Positions 27,754-41,100 of a stretch of 64,000 nucleotides of DNA are shown here, in pieces (positions within the stretch are counted from its first letter, which is position 1; every line of letters starts with the position of its first letter). The DNA lies in contig NC_051091.1 in the NCBI RefSeq assembly GCF_901709675.1, positions 6,978,967 to 7,042,966 of the forward strand. Direction: 5' to 3'. The position numbers and the translations under genes are program-made. This DNA comes from Syngnathus acus (lineage: Eukaryota > Chordata > Actinopteri > Syngnathiformes > Syngnathidae). Below the pieces are notes generated by a model that worked only from the letters and a program-made list of their open reading frames with translations, was not told the DNA's origin and did not search any database.

Positions 27754-30700
27754 TCAGGGGTCGTGTTGCTGTAGAGCTTGCTGTAGTCTGCGCTTATACA
27801 TTGTATATTTAGACTGCACGGCTCGCACACGCTCCGCCTCCTCTTTGTCCAGAATGACCAGGAAGTTTTGGAGCTCCGGGACGGAGAAGGCATGCCACTG
27901 TTGATAAAATGCACATTATATTTCGGTTAGTCGTTTGGGTGTCAATGGCTTTTCATTCCAAACAAGACCACCAAGGTTTCGGACAAGTGCTGATGCCAAA
28001 CTAAGCTATTTGCAGTTTTTGTACTCCTGTAATGTCCTAAGATGCCACAAGATGGCAGCACAGCATTGGCTAATTGGAAAGACCGTAGAAGCGTACAATC
28101 AATGTGAACAAATGTGTGCTTGGTCACCTCTACTTCTCCAGTCTCGTTTTCCTTGAGGACAAAACTGAGCTGCTCTGGGTCAGGCCCTGCTAACAGTCGG
28201 AGAAGAAGGGGACGTTCGCACAGAGGAAGTTTCTGGAACAAATCTGACAAAAACAAAACCTAACCAATTGGAATGTGTTCCATTGTATGTTTGTGTGACA
28301 TTTCGAGGTGTTTACTCACCTTGTCCATCACGATGCGTTTGTCTGTACAAGGCAAACTTGCGAGGGTTGTCCAACACCATGAACTTCTTCAGCAAGCCCT
28401 GGATCACCTCTCTGGTTGTCGTCGTGGAACTGATGTGCAACTGTTTCACGCAGTCACATGGGAGGTAGAAGGAGGTTCTGTCCTCACCCTGCCGACAGTC
28501 TTGGCGTTCTGATGGGGAGCCATCAGGAGCTCCCAGGACCGGCTCCTCCAGAGCCGGCACTGTGACGGGTCGACTGAGCCTAAGATGGACTTTGATGAAA
28601 CCCGTGTAGGAGCCGTCTGAAGCCTGCAAGCACAAAGAAGGGTGGGTATTATTTTGCACTGGCCTTAGCTTGTCAATGTTTGTTTGCTATGAAGCTAGCA
28701 AAGTTTGAAAGAACTGGCATGACATTTTGTGAAAAGGATTACTGCCCAATTCTATGTTTTCCAATATCCTTTCCCGAGTTCTCTTATATTTGTTATTTTG
28801 AAAAGATCAGGACATGACAACTCACCAATTTCATGCCATTCTCTGACACTCTGGAGTTATATTCTTCTATCCTGGTGTTCACCTCTCCTTCAGGAAGGTC
28901 TTTTACGCCCCCCTGCTCTTCCTCCTTTGCCTCACTCTTCTGTTGCCAGGAAGAAAGAAAGAGAGACGCAATCATGCAATGTTGATCTTAGCCACAAGAT
29001 GGTGCTGCCTCCCCCAGGAAGGCACCAACTCCGTTCATGAATTGATGGCAAAGTTTTTTTTTTTTTTTTTAACACTCATACAAACACAAGGTGAATGAGG
29101 GCCTCTGCTTGGCTTAGCACAGTCAGCGCATCCTCGTTTTGTAGCTGCAGTGGTTGCTTCTCAATAAAATTCCTGTCTCCTATTATCTCCAAACCCATAC
29201 GTTGTGAAAGTGCTATATAAATAAAGATGTATTGAAATGTATTGTAATATGCTCCTCTGACTCAAGCTGATTAGAATGCATGGCAACATTTTTATATTCA
29301 TATTTAAATGTGCTCTTCCGGGCTAACAGCTTTGCCGTTGAAAAGTGGAACAGGAAATGTTGCATATGAAGTGCACAAACAACTCAGTCGGCATCACTGC
29401 ACCCGAATATTGACACCGTGCCATGTTTCGCACTTATTATGTAGAAGAGAAGGAGGGTGAGGGATGGAAGAGGCAATGACAGCAGAAGCAGGGGGTGAGG
29501 TGGAGGTGGGGGGGATGTAGAGAACGGCGAAGGGCTAGAAGAAATGATGAAAGAGAAGCTGCTGAGCCAGCCTTAGCAACACAGTTTGACTAGGTTATTT
29601 ATAGTACACGGGGATGCATCCTCTCTATCTTATATATATATATATATTTTTTTTTCCTTCCTCTGTTCCTTTGCATTATCTGGGCCAGCGAGAGAGAGAG
29701 AGAGCGGGAAAGAGACTGTGAAAAGGAGTAAGCGAATGCAGGTCAGGAATTGCTTCCAAAGGGAAGTCCTCAGGTTGCGTGCTGGAATACTGGAATTTTT
29801 TTTTTATCACGTGAGAAAATGTGTGTACTGTATGTCTATGGATATAGACAGCACACAAAGCTCACATATCTACATAGTTCATCCTGGTTAGTATTCGGCA
29901 AGATAAGAACATCATGTTTTATATTTAAACAAAGGGTATATGATGTTTTTGTAAAAGTCTTCATTTCATTGGTGACAGGAGGAGAACCTTTTTCTTTTCA
30001 AATTAAGAGCAAATTTATTTGGAACATGAAGCAACTTGTGGCCTCCTGCCCATTTTGTTAATCCTGATTCATGACGAGTTACTAGTCTCCACAAATATAC
30101 TTGTAATACTGTTTTGACTAGTGGTGCCGCATAGAACAAATTACAAAGAGCATATTTGAGTTGACATCCCCTTTAAAATCAGACTTTGAAAGTTGAGCTG
30201 CTTACGTAATACTCAAGCATGAACAGAAACAATTGGAGGCTAAGAAAAGCATCTGGGGAATATGTATGATATGCATCTAAAGGTCCTCCCATGTCAAAGG
30301 CAAGCACATTGAAAAGACCCTCGCAGGAATTCCTGCGTTTGTGTGAGCTTTGAAATGCATCACAGGCACAGGCAGGTTTCTCTGCATACCAGCGACAGTG
30401 ATTACAAAACAATATTTGTAGCTTCGAACTTTGTGGGACCCTCCCACCACACTTTCTCCCTTTTATAGGACTGCCATCAGATTCACTTCTTTCTTATCTC
30501 ATTGTTTCAGATACTTGATGGCAACTAAATGAGAGCACATCAAGAATATAATCCTGTTGCAGAATTCAATCCAGCTTTGATTGTGACGTAAGGACACAAA
30601 TATTTCCAGACACGCTCACACCTCAGGGTGACATAAGGATGTGTTAATGCTCTCTCATTTTGATGAGACCGGACAAGTGAGGTCATGTGACTGCTTGAAA

Positions 30701-32171
30701 GGTTGCCAGTAACATTCAGTATTTGCATGTGTGTTTCATAACATCCAAAAAAGCTCAAATGCAAAGAGACGATGCACTAACCATTAACCAATACACCTGC
30801 GCTGCAGCTCACAGTGTACACACAAACTACTTTTCATATTCCAACCCGTGGAAAAGAGGACATGCATGCTTGCCAATGTCCAGTAGAGAGGAGACACTCC
30901 CTTCTATAGTTCAGTGCCATAATGTCATTTACAACCATCTTCCTCAGGCTATAAGCGATAACATGCTTCACTAGCTGACAACAGTGATGCTGGCTAACAG
31001 CAAAGCCAAGCGCACATGCTGATTACACAGCCGGTCAATTATTTAGGGATTGTTCCCTGGCCAAATTAGACACACAAGGCGAGACGATGGTGGAGTCGCT
31101 ATGCTACTTGAGCTTTTGTTTTCTTTTCATTTTGGCAGAATGGCCGAACTAAAATTATAAATCGTTGTTTTTCATCTAATTCTTTTTTAAATTTGACAAA
31201 AATGACTGAAATACAGAGGTGGGTTGTGCCTTTCTGACATAGGCCTTCACTACATTTGGTTTAAATATAGGCAAGTCAGCGTAGTCTTTGTTGAACAGCG
31301 AGTGCCATCTAGAGGAGTCAAAAAATACATATGGTTCAAATACAATACAACTGCTTCATGAAGTAAATATGAAGCTTCATTTTCCCCATCAATAGAAACC
31401 ATTAACATGATCAGTGTCTTCAGAAATAAAAACATTTCAGTGATGCAATTCTATTAAATCCCTCTCGAAGGAACAAAACGCTTTCAAGGAGGTTAGTATC
31501 TATTACACGAGTTAGTGCTCCATCAAGAGCAATAGCATGCATAGTATTGCCACAAGCAAATATCATGTTTAGCCTTTGTGTTGCGTGATGAAAAAAAAAA
31601 TGAGTTGCCGTGGTTACGGCAAAAAAATGACCTGCTACAGTTAAGCGGTGGCCAATACACGCGCACACGCACTGAAGAGTATTAGCTTCGTTTCTACGGA
31701 AACCTCTCCCACGCACCGAAGAGGTTGACATGATTACCTCATTTTAAAAACGATGTTGTGGCCTTCATACATGCCACAATATTAGATCCATGTGCGCCCT
31801 ACCATGACGGATACAGTTATGAGATATCAAGGCTTGACGTGATCAATGTTACTAAATAATGGATGACTCTCCATGTGTACATGCAGCAAGAGGCTGCTTA
31901 CAGTAATAACCACTTCCTCTTCAGACTTCTGCTTTTCTTGTCTTCACAACCAAAGTTGGCCAAAAAAAAAAACCACCGGCGACTCATTTGCTCACTGCCA
32001 TGGATACCCACAAAAGTTTCATACCTTAACGGAATGCCCCGGTTTGCGGAAGAACGAGGTCTTGGCCGTGAAGAAAGTGAAGTCTTCATTCTCATCATCC
32101 AGGCTGCAATACCCGCTGCTCATGCTGTTACTGCTGGTCATGGAAGGGGTCGGCTCCGTGTTGACAGTCAT
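27754..32171 (-). CDS. rassf5: RASSF5 short isoform (RAPL/RASSF5C type) from an internal promoter
   Basis: An alternative first exon at 32025-32171 (49 codons, phase 0, donor AAG then GTATGA) joins the shared exons from 28939, giving 274 residues (human RAPL has 265). Its MSSGYCSL, DDENEDFTFFTAKT and SFFRKP segments match the RAPL-specific exon. This isoform lacks the C1 domain; in mammals it is the lymphoid form that links Rap1 to integrin adhesion. The N-terminus begins MTVNTEP and holds about ten residues before MSSGY that human RAPL lacks. The first two ATGs have a weak base (T) at -3, while the third (MSSGYC) has A, so initiation at MSSGYC is possible. Its promoter should lie just above 32171. 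Confidence 0.93.
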
Positions 32172-35100
32172 GGAGAGGTCTCGACAAAGTCCCGCTTGAA
32201 CCTAACTAGACTTCCCTCAAAGGGTTTTGAGTCCCCACCTGTGACGGCGATTGCAGGAGTTGGGGGACCAGGAAATCCACGAAGCAGCATAGATGTCACT
32301 CACTTCCTCCCCGAGACTTTTGTTGCACTGACACCATTTAAGCTCGAGACTACCTGTCCTCCGGTGTCCTGGAGTCACTTTACAGTTGGGTGTCAAGTTA
32401 ACCCACCTGACTGCACTTGCAAACTAACAGTCACCGCATCCTGTCTTCTTGGTAATCATCTGAGTGATGCTGATAAGTTTGCAGAGCGGCTGATCTACAT
32501 CGTGCGGCCACGTACGTTCTCCTCTTCAGTGTGTCGCTTTGGCAATGCAAGCCAGGAACGGTGGTGCTTCCCTCTCCCTCTTTCTTTTCACGGGCTTTTC
32601 TGGCTCACTCTCTCTCGTGCAGCCTCGCTCGACCATCTGTGGTTATCAGCCTGAGAACAGACTCCCCCTTCCCCCGCTCTCTGCAGTGCAACATCACTTC
32701 CTCTCGCTGAAGCAAGAGAGAGGAAAGTCAATGACTGAGGTCCTGTTTTACATATCGTTGCGTGCCACAACTGAACTGAAATGACAGGAACACGCGTAGA
32801 CGGTCGTACCGTAGGGGAAGATGGCAGTTATGTGTGTAGGTTGAAAGCGCCGTGTGAGAAGTTAGCAGCTGGGCTGTGTGACTCCAGTTTACAATAACCA
32901 GCACAAAAAAAAAAAAGAGAAGCTTCTGCTATGTCATCTTTTAACAATTCAAATAGCGAATGACATTTCAGCTCAATTCATGATTACACTGAATGACAGG
33001 AAAACAAAATAGCCAAAACTATTGTTCGAAATATTCGAAATGGCTCGATTTTAATGGACTTTGTAAATCCGTCACCAAGAGTTGATCTAGTGGTAATAAA
33101 AATGAGATTACCTACACGAGAATGATTAAACTGACCTCTAACCTCACTCCGACCCTTTGACCCGTGCTCCGAAAGGCACCAATTCCCCAAACACTCAAAT
33201 GTATGAATACTCATTACATTTGTATGTGCATGTATTTTCTATGTGTGTGTAATTCAAGGTTCAAATCTACTCAGGTGATGATTTACTCGCAACTTGAGAT
33301 AGGGTCTCCTCATCTGGATTCTCTCTACGCAGTTTACATCTATGTCCTTGTGGCTACGTGGAAGGCAAAGTGGTTTTAAATTCATCGAATGCACTCTGAG
33401 TTGTGTTTGTAAGGCCAGTCATGAAAAGCGCTGGCCACAAAAAGTTTCATTGACATAAGAGCTTCTCACTGTGGCACTTTGAGCTTTAAATTACAATAAC
33501 ATTCTCGTGGTTGACATAATGGATTTCTTGAATATACGTTCAAAAGATAGTTGTAAGATTATTTAAAGTGTCAATACATTATAATAATAAAACCAAACGC
33601 CGGCACAAACAAAGGGTAAAGCCACACACATTGACAAAGGCAAATCATTTTACAAGCGTAATCGCGCCATCGAGAATTGTTTTCTGCTGACCTACACACA
33701 GTTGATCCCTGAAACAAACGCGGACGCTGAGCCATAAAGGAAAGCAAATGACAGTAAGACAGTAAAGAAGACAACGGAAATAAATCGCCTTCTCTCCTTC
33801 TCCTCGCAGTAGCACTGAGCTGTATATTCAGCTCATTAAATTGAATCATTAAGCAGCGTTTCCGCTCGCTCATACAACTATAGCTAGACTCTATAATTGT
33901 TGTGACATTTGGCGAAAAAAAAAAAAAAAGCCTTCATTTGTCACTCGCTCCCTTATCTCAAACATTTTTGGGGTCAGCGTGATAACACAAGTGGGTTTGT
34001 TCACGCTCTCTCAAAGTGGAGTACTACCTGGCTCGCTACCAAGGTTCTAATTTGGTCTCGTCAGCCCACTGACTTCTAAAATTATGATGCAGGTATGTGT
34101 GTTCGTATGACTCGCACTCGTGTGGAATTGAAGCGCATGTTCATGTGTGTGTGTGTGTGTGTGGGTGACTGCAGCTGTGAGCCCAAGAGCGCTTAGCACA
34201 CAATAGATAGAAGCGCCTGGAGAAGTGATTTATATAACGATATCAGATAATCCTTGAGCCACAAATTTGGCCAGTCATGGAGGTCTGGTTTATGTTTAAG
34301 AGGACTTCCTTTTACTGTCAATGTCTTAAAAGAAGAGAGTGCTTACGTAACAGTGTGGGCTTGAAGAGATGTTGAGGTGAGCACTGTGCAATTGACACAA
34401 ACATCACCTGTGCTATTTTATATGTAATGCATCTGTACATTATATTTCAAATGCTTACTCTGTGTTCTGCTGTGGAGCGGTGGCTTTTGGGAAATGGAGT
34501 TTCTTCAGGCTTGTTGTCCTTCTGGTTGCAGTCCAACTGGACTTGTCTCTCACATTCCAGATGGCAGGTATAGGTGCAATCTGAGGAAAGCAAAAACATA
34601 GCAGTCAAACTAAATGCATCATACAGATTAATTGCATTATTGATGTTGTAAGGTACTGCATAGAGCAAAATATCTTGTTAGGACAAAGTTAATTTGGTTC
34701 TAATTCCTGTGCATCTATCAGACAAATGTTTTGGTATCGTGAGTTGAGACAGTAAAAAAAAAAACTTGACGTGATGACTTTTCACCTGACTTGAAATTAT
34801 TATAAAATATTGCCTTTAAGTAGTACTAAAAAGTCAACAATTCAAGAATAATACCGTAGCAATAGCTTTCTGCACACAATTGAAGTGTAGACGTGGGCAA
34901 ATGTTGGGTTGAGTGTAATCTAGCATGAATAAAATCCTCGTTTATGAAGAGTGTAACTGTGCACATGTATTAAACGTTTCTCGTTTTTTCTTTCCGTGGG
35001 AGACTCATTGCCCCACATTTTGAAAACCACTGCACAAATGCAAACCTCCTTTAAATAGTGACAACAGCGCTCCCTAGTGGCAAGATTCAAATTCACATTC

Positions 35101-38100
35101 AATTACATGATTAAAAACCTCATTACTCCAGATTACATTTTATTGTGATTGGATCCATATAGAAGCACAGCAATATCACGTTTTATTTTATATTTTCTTA
35201 GCAAGAACAAATGCAGCTGAATAAATAAACCAGATCCTTCAAACAGACCCCACATGCAAAGGACCATGAAATGGATACCACACAATGCAGTACACGAGAA
35301 TACTGACAATTCACTTACAAACACAAGGTACCAGAATAGCAGCACTGGCACTGTTAGCTATCTTTTACTGCTTGGCTTGACAGGAATGCATTTACATTCT
35401 GCTCCTAAAACGTCCCCAAAATAATGTTGTTGTGGCCAGAGGCTTAACGCAAACTCAAAGTGTCTTTGCCTTTGATCACAAAGTCCATGCACAAGGCAAA
35501 AAAAATGAGATTCTAAAAGCACTCGGGTAACGATAGGACTGCAGCTTGGAGGCGACAATGATTCTTAATCCTTTCAAATTTTTCACACGCATGGGGAATG
35601 ACAAAATAAACTGTAGACAAAAGATGCAGCTATGGGTCATTTTAAGAAAATGTTTCCCAGCACAACTTTTGCGATGCAGAAGTATCAAATTCTAAATCAT
35701 AGCGAGAGCGCTGCATCAGCCCTGTAACCATGGCAACAAGCTTCCCTTGGCTCATTGTATGGTAATATTTTCTCAAATAGAGGCCATGACTCCAACGAAA
35801 GTTGTGCTGCAATTAGTTGGCGGGTAATAGATAAATAAACAGCCCCCTCAAATAGATGACTTCCTTTTTCAATCAGGAGAAACATACCGAAGTACATAAA
35901 CATGTATACATATTTTATGTACATATTCCTGCAGCTGCAATTCAATAAATGCCCCTGTCACCAATTGTAAAAAAATAAAAACATGATTTAACGCAGATGA
36001 CGCCAAATGCCACAAGTGCTGTTTAGTTTTTTCAATTTGATCAAATTGAACAGTTTCCGGACTATTCAACCTTTTGGGTGTTGCACTGTGCTGTGTGCGT
36101 CAGAGTACACACAGACATTTTAGGTGCCCTGTGAGAAGAGTCGCAATGTGATGGGAGTGATGGCTCAGGGAGGCAGCGTCTTGCTGACAGCAGGGATGTG
36201 TCGGGGAGGGAAAGGCCAGCGCTCAGATAAGCGATTGTGTTGCGCTCACCTCTTTGGAGGTCACTGCAGAAAGACGGCAGGGTAAGGAAATTCGAAGAGG
36301 AAAGGAGGAGAGGAACTCCTTTCCTGCCTCGATTTAGTCACTTTGGTTTAGCATGACATCATTTAAAAAAAATACAGCGGCGCATCACTAAGCAGGGATC
36401 ATTTTGGAACCACACAGATAATTCACTTTAAACTGGACAAAACATTTTTAATCATTTACCATACTCCTTAAATATGTCGTCTACTTGAGCTATGCTCTTT
36501 CTGGGGGGACATGAACTAAATTAGTACCCGCCAAAGCGTGCCATGTCAATTCCTAAACTGTAACGTATTAATTAGAGTAAATTAATCTATTTTCCCGATT
36601 GCTTTACCTGCAAATAAAACGCTTTGCTGCCCCCTTGTGGCAAGCAACCACAAAAGCAGATCCCTAAATTGGCGCAGTCATGTTCAATTCCAGACATGAT
36701 GGTTATTGTTGGCTGCTCAGCTACAACTTTGGGAGGAGTGTTTAACTGTCTTACTGTTGAGTGAAGTGTGAGGAAAACACCAGGAACACTCGGAGCTGGA
36801 AATGTTCCTTTCTGACATGCCCACAGCAGGATGATAATGCTTCTACCAGCATGTCATGGTTCACCAAACAATCACATTATTCCCACGCCGATAAGATAAA
36901 GCTACAGATTTGTATCACACTAAACAACAATATTTCAAGAGTGCAGTCTGCACGGACAAATTGGATTTTTTTTTATGTTGGTCATAATCAAAATGGATCC
37001 ACTTTGTTGTGCGCATGCACATAGGCTGCAGTTCAGCCTTTGTGAATGCAAATGGACCCACATGTCTGTAAAGGTCAGTGAGGCATGTTGACAATTTTTC
37101 TTTTGTTCCCAGTGTGTCGTGTCTACTGTGTTGTTGGTTTTTAGTAGTGTGAGAACTCTGAGGGGGTATCTGTGTAAAGTTTTGTGGTTACGCAAACAAA
37201 GAAACCTGACATTACGATGACAAGTCGCTAGAGTCGAGTTTCAGTTTCAAGTCCACATTTTTTTTCCACCCAGCTTTCATGATGTCACTGATTGTTTCGG
37301 TGTGGATTTTACAAGTTTTCCTGCAATCTCATTGACAGGATTTAACTCTTATTTGTATTTATTGGAGCAGAAGCCTCAAGGTGTACAACTTGAAAACAGG
37401 CCATTTATCAAATACCTCTGCAAAAAAAAATTGTCATTTCTTCTTTGCCAACCACTGACAACAGTTTCAATTTCAGTCTCAGTTTTTGCAAGGAAGTAAG
37501 TTTATGTCTACTGCGATGTTGTGTGTTGCTATAATCCGCTGACCTCGGCTAATCTTCCATTGCAAGATGCCTCCCAACCGCCACCATAACCCCCACCAAA
37601 CACGTCCCGCATCCCAACATTCCAGTCAGACTACTTCCAAACGTCAATGACACTGCTTCCAGACAGAGAGAAGTGATGATGTGGATGAATATGTGAAATG
37701 AAAGAAAAACGCAACACAATGAGGCTGAGCCAAGGGTGTGTTGCAAAAATCCTAATAACAGCTGTACCAACAATCACAGCAATAATGTGATGTTGTCACG
37801 TACTTTACTAAGCCACATCAGAGAAGCCAAATAACAAAAGCACCTCATTATACATTAACAAAATGGGACTTGAAACAAACAGATGAGGCCCTAGAACGCA
37901 ACCATGTGGTACACCAGTAGAAATCCAGTTTTGTGCCAAAATTTAAATACCCCCTTGATCCCATGTGTGACTCATCGGCTTTTTGATTTTAACTCCATAA
38001 TCCTGTCCTATTTTATTTTTAACTTTGTCGAAAGCACACTGTAGAAAATAATAAAACAAAGCTAGCCTTTAGCACAGTATTATTAAATGTGCTATTTGCG

Positions 38101-41100
38101 TGAAGAGCCATCACTGCGCTTGAGTTGTGAACTGCACTCAGCTTGTCTCTTTGGAGGCCTGCTAAGTGGAACATTTCTAGATATACTCCAATTTTGCAAA
38201 CTCAATGCTCTCAGAGTTCTTTGGAAGCCCGGGGAGTCGGAATGTTTTGCCATCAGCCAAATCTTCCGTAATTTGCGATGGCCTCTTCAAGAAACAGGCT
38301 GGGGATAACTGGAGTATTTTATTTTGAAGCATACAGACAGTAGGTGTGGAACAGAGACGGAGGGGAAAGATGGAGATTAGCCTGGTTGTTGTGTTAGGAT
38401 GTCTGTACGGCACCAGATAGCGACATGATGTGGTCGCATTGTTGTTTCACCATATCTAGGTGAGGAGGGAGGGGTAAATCCGAGTTTAAGCAACTCTAAA
38501 TCTGAAGCCATGCTATTAACGCGGTCGCAAAAGAACCCAAAAGGCGTCTTATGAGGGAATTAAGAGCATCTTTTAGCCGGTCTGATCCCATCATCCTATC
38601 GTAGCTCATTTAGAAGAGCTATCCATATTCTCGGCGCAGCTAATGCAGCCCATCCCTTCACGATATCGCGAGGAATTAAAGTTGATGCACTTAACATATT
38701 GTTGCCTGCTGTCTTAATAAGCACTCACCTACTAAGTGCGCGGTAAGAAAACTCTTTGTGGATGCAACATGATATATTATTTTACTGCATGGTCTTTCTC
38801 CCTGTCTGGCAACAGATGCAGACGCCACCAAATAAACAAGAGGAGAATTTAATTGTGTTTGTTTGGGAAAGGATTTTTGCTGGCTGAGATGCAAATGGAA
38901 GAAGCTGAAGTCTCAAAGTGGTGCTTTCACGTGGGCGGCCATCACACCATTACTTTGGTGGTTATTTTCACCGTGTGAATTCAGACCGCGCAATAGAATA
39001 GAATTAAAAGCTTTCATGGTGAGTAAGTTAACAGTGACTGGGGTGCATTCTGTTTCTTGTTAAATATACAGATATTTGACCAATAATGATGGAATTGACA
39101 CACATGGATCTCTAAAAAAAACGACTTAAAAAGCTTTAGTGTGCATTCCAGCCCAGAAGTTAGAATCAGTTGGCAAATTATGTACATTTGTAACTAGTGC
39201 AGCAAAGTAAATTGACACAGAGTTGACATTTATATTGTGTAATACATGCATGACATCACTGTTTTAGTTGTGAAACACTCGCCCACGTCGAGCACTTAAA
39301 ATGATCCCACTCGCTTCTTATTTCAGACCTACTTTCATATTTTTGTTTTAGTCCTCTAAAAAAAAAACACGTCATACATCCGGCTTGTTCTTCCAAAGCA
39401 CGTTGTGTGGGTGGGCTGGTGAGATCTAACGTGTGACATCACTGCAGAGTGACTCGGTTTATGCCACTGATGATTTCAACACAATACAAATCCATTGCAA
39501 CTCGTTGTCAGCCAATCAGCAGACTGCATTTTGTTAAGCTCCGCCCTTTCGGTAAAGTCCCACTGAAATTTGGACCCAAACAGTCGGTTTTCCAAAAATA
39601 GTATGACCTAAATATTATTGTAATGCCTCTTTGCAACTTTTGCCAGAATACAACTCAAGATTACGACTAAAGACAAGGTTTAAAGGTCAAGGTTTAAAGG
39701 TTAACGTATTAGTTCAGTCTCAGTGAGCTTATCTCTAAATCAGAGATCAAACTGGCAATTCATACAGATGAAAACAGTTTTAACTGTTCTTAGCTCCCCA
39801 AGGGGTAGACGCAATCCTTTCAACCAGTTATCTGTGTTACAGATGGTAAGTCTTTGGGGAAATTCATGTAGGCCGATGTATCGTGCGGCGACGCCGTCCT
39901 TATAATTACACGGTTTGGCAAGTATGTCACGTTTGCTTCTAAGCGTGCCATTTTGCCGACAACCCAGTTTTATTATAGCATCAACCTACCCGTGCTTTTT
40001 TTGTTTTCAAATTTCAGACTTGTTTATTAAACTCGGTTTCAAGCAGGTAATTTTGCCAAGTCATAATGTCTAACCACTAAAGTCACCAACTTCAATCGTA
40101 GCGTTTGAGAAAATGTCCTTAAAGTAGGACCAAGCAAGATCGTGTGTGACAGAAGATAATTATAGGATAGCAAAGAAGGAGGGAGCGAGGATTAACTGGG
40201 TTTCCTTACTGGGAGCGCCATCTAAAAATATCTATTATCTTCTTGCGGTATCCTGTGCTATTGATCCTTTCGAAAGCCTTTTGTGACAACACAGGCTGCT
40301 TTGCTTTGGGAAGGGGAAGGCTCAAAAACATGGAATATCTTTTTTATTTATCTATTTTTAACTTCAGCTGTCAGTTTCCTGCAGTGGAAGCCAATCAATA
40401 AAACTGCAGAGGCCAGCTTTTTTTTGTTACCAGTTTGCACTTGAGTTACATGAGGCATTCATCAATCTGCTGTCCCAAGCTACATTAGTTGAGCTGGATT
40501 TGGAAACAAGGGAAAACAATCGATGCCGTACGAATGAACATCCTGCTCCAAATATGAAATTCAATAGTTAATTGGATTTTCCAGTTTTTTCTTTCTGTCG
40601 ATTGCAGACCCGTCTGCATCTGTTTGTTCTGTTTTCTGCTGATTTCAGCACATCTGGACTCTTTGTGCAGGCTGTTCACACATGATGGGGCACAGAAAGT
40701 GAGCAATGGTCACAATCCACACACAGTATCCACATATTTTGGCTCCCAGCCTGTCTTTGAGCCACGCAGACAAAAAGTGTCCACTCATCACATCTCCCCT
40801 TTGGGAAACAAAATACCGATCCGTCTTTTCATCGCAACAACGCGGACCTCCGTTCATGCACAATTTGAACTCCCAGTTTTCTGCCGGTTCTGCCTGAGCT
40901 GCACTCTTGCGGTCATACCTGCCGTGGGCAGCAGCGACCCGTTGGAGGCCGACCTCCGGAGGATCCTCAGGCCGTCACTCCACGATCGGGACTTGGGCAG
41001 CCTCTTCAAAAGTCGGCCCAGCCGGCGCGATACCTGCCCGAAGCAGGCGCCGCTGACTTCCCCTTCCGAGTCCCCCCGTACCTCGTCCAGACGAAGAGAC

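Noticed and set aside
31863-32654. 263-codon open frame on the plus strand
   Set aside because: It runs antisense across the RAPL exon and flanking intron, shows no homology, and its length partly reflects the coding exon on the other strand.
34980-35090. possible hAT end (TTTTGAAAACCACTGC)
   Set aside because: A terminal-repeat-like string is present, but I found no partner end or target duplication nearby.
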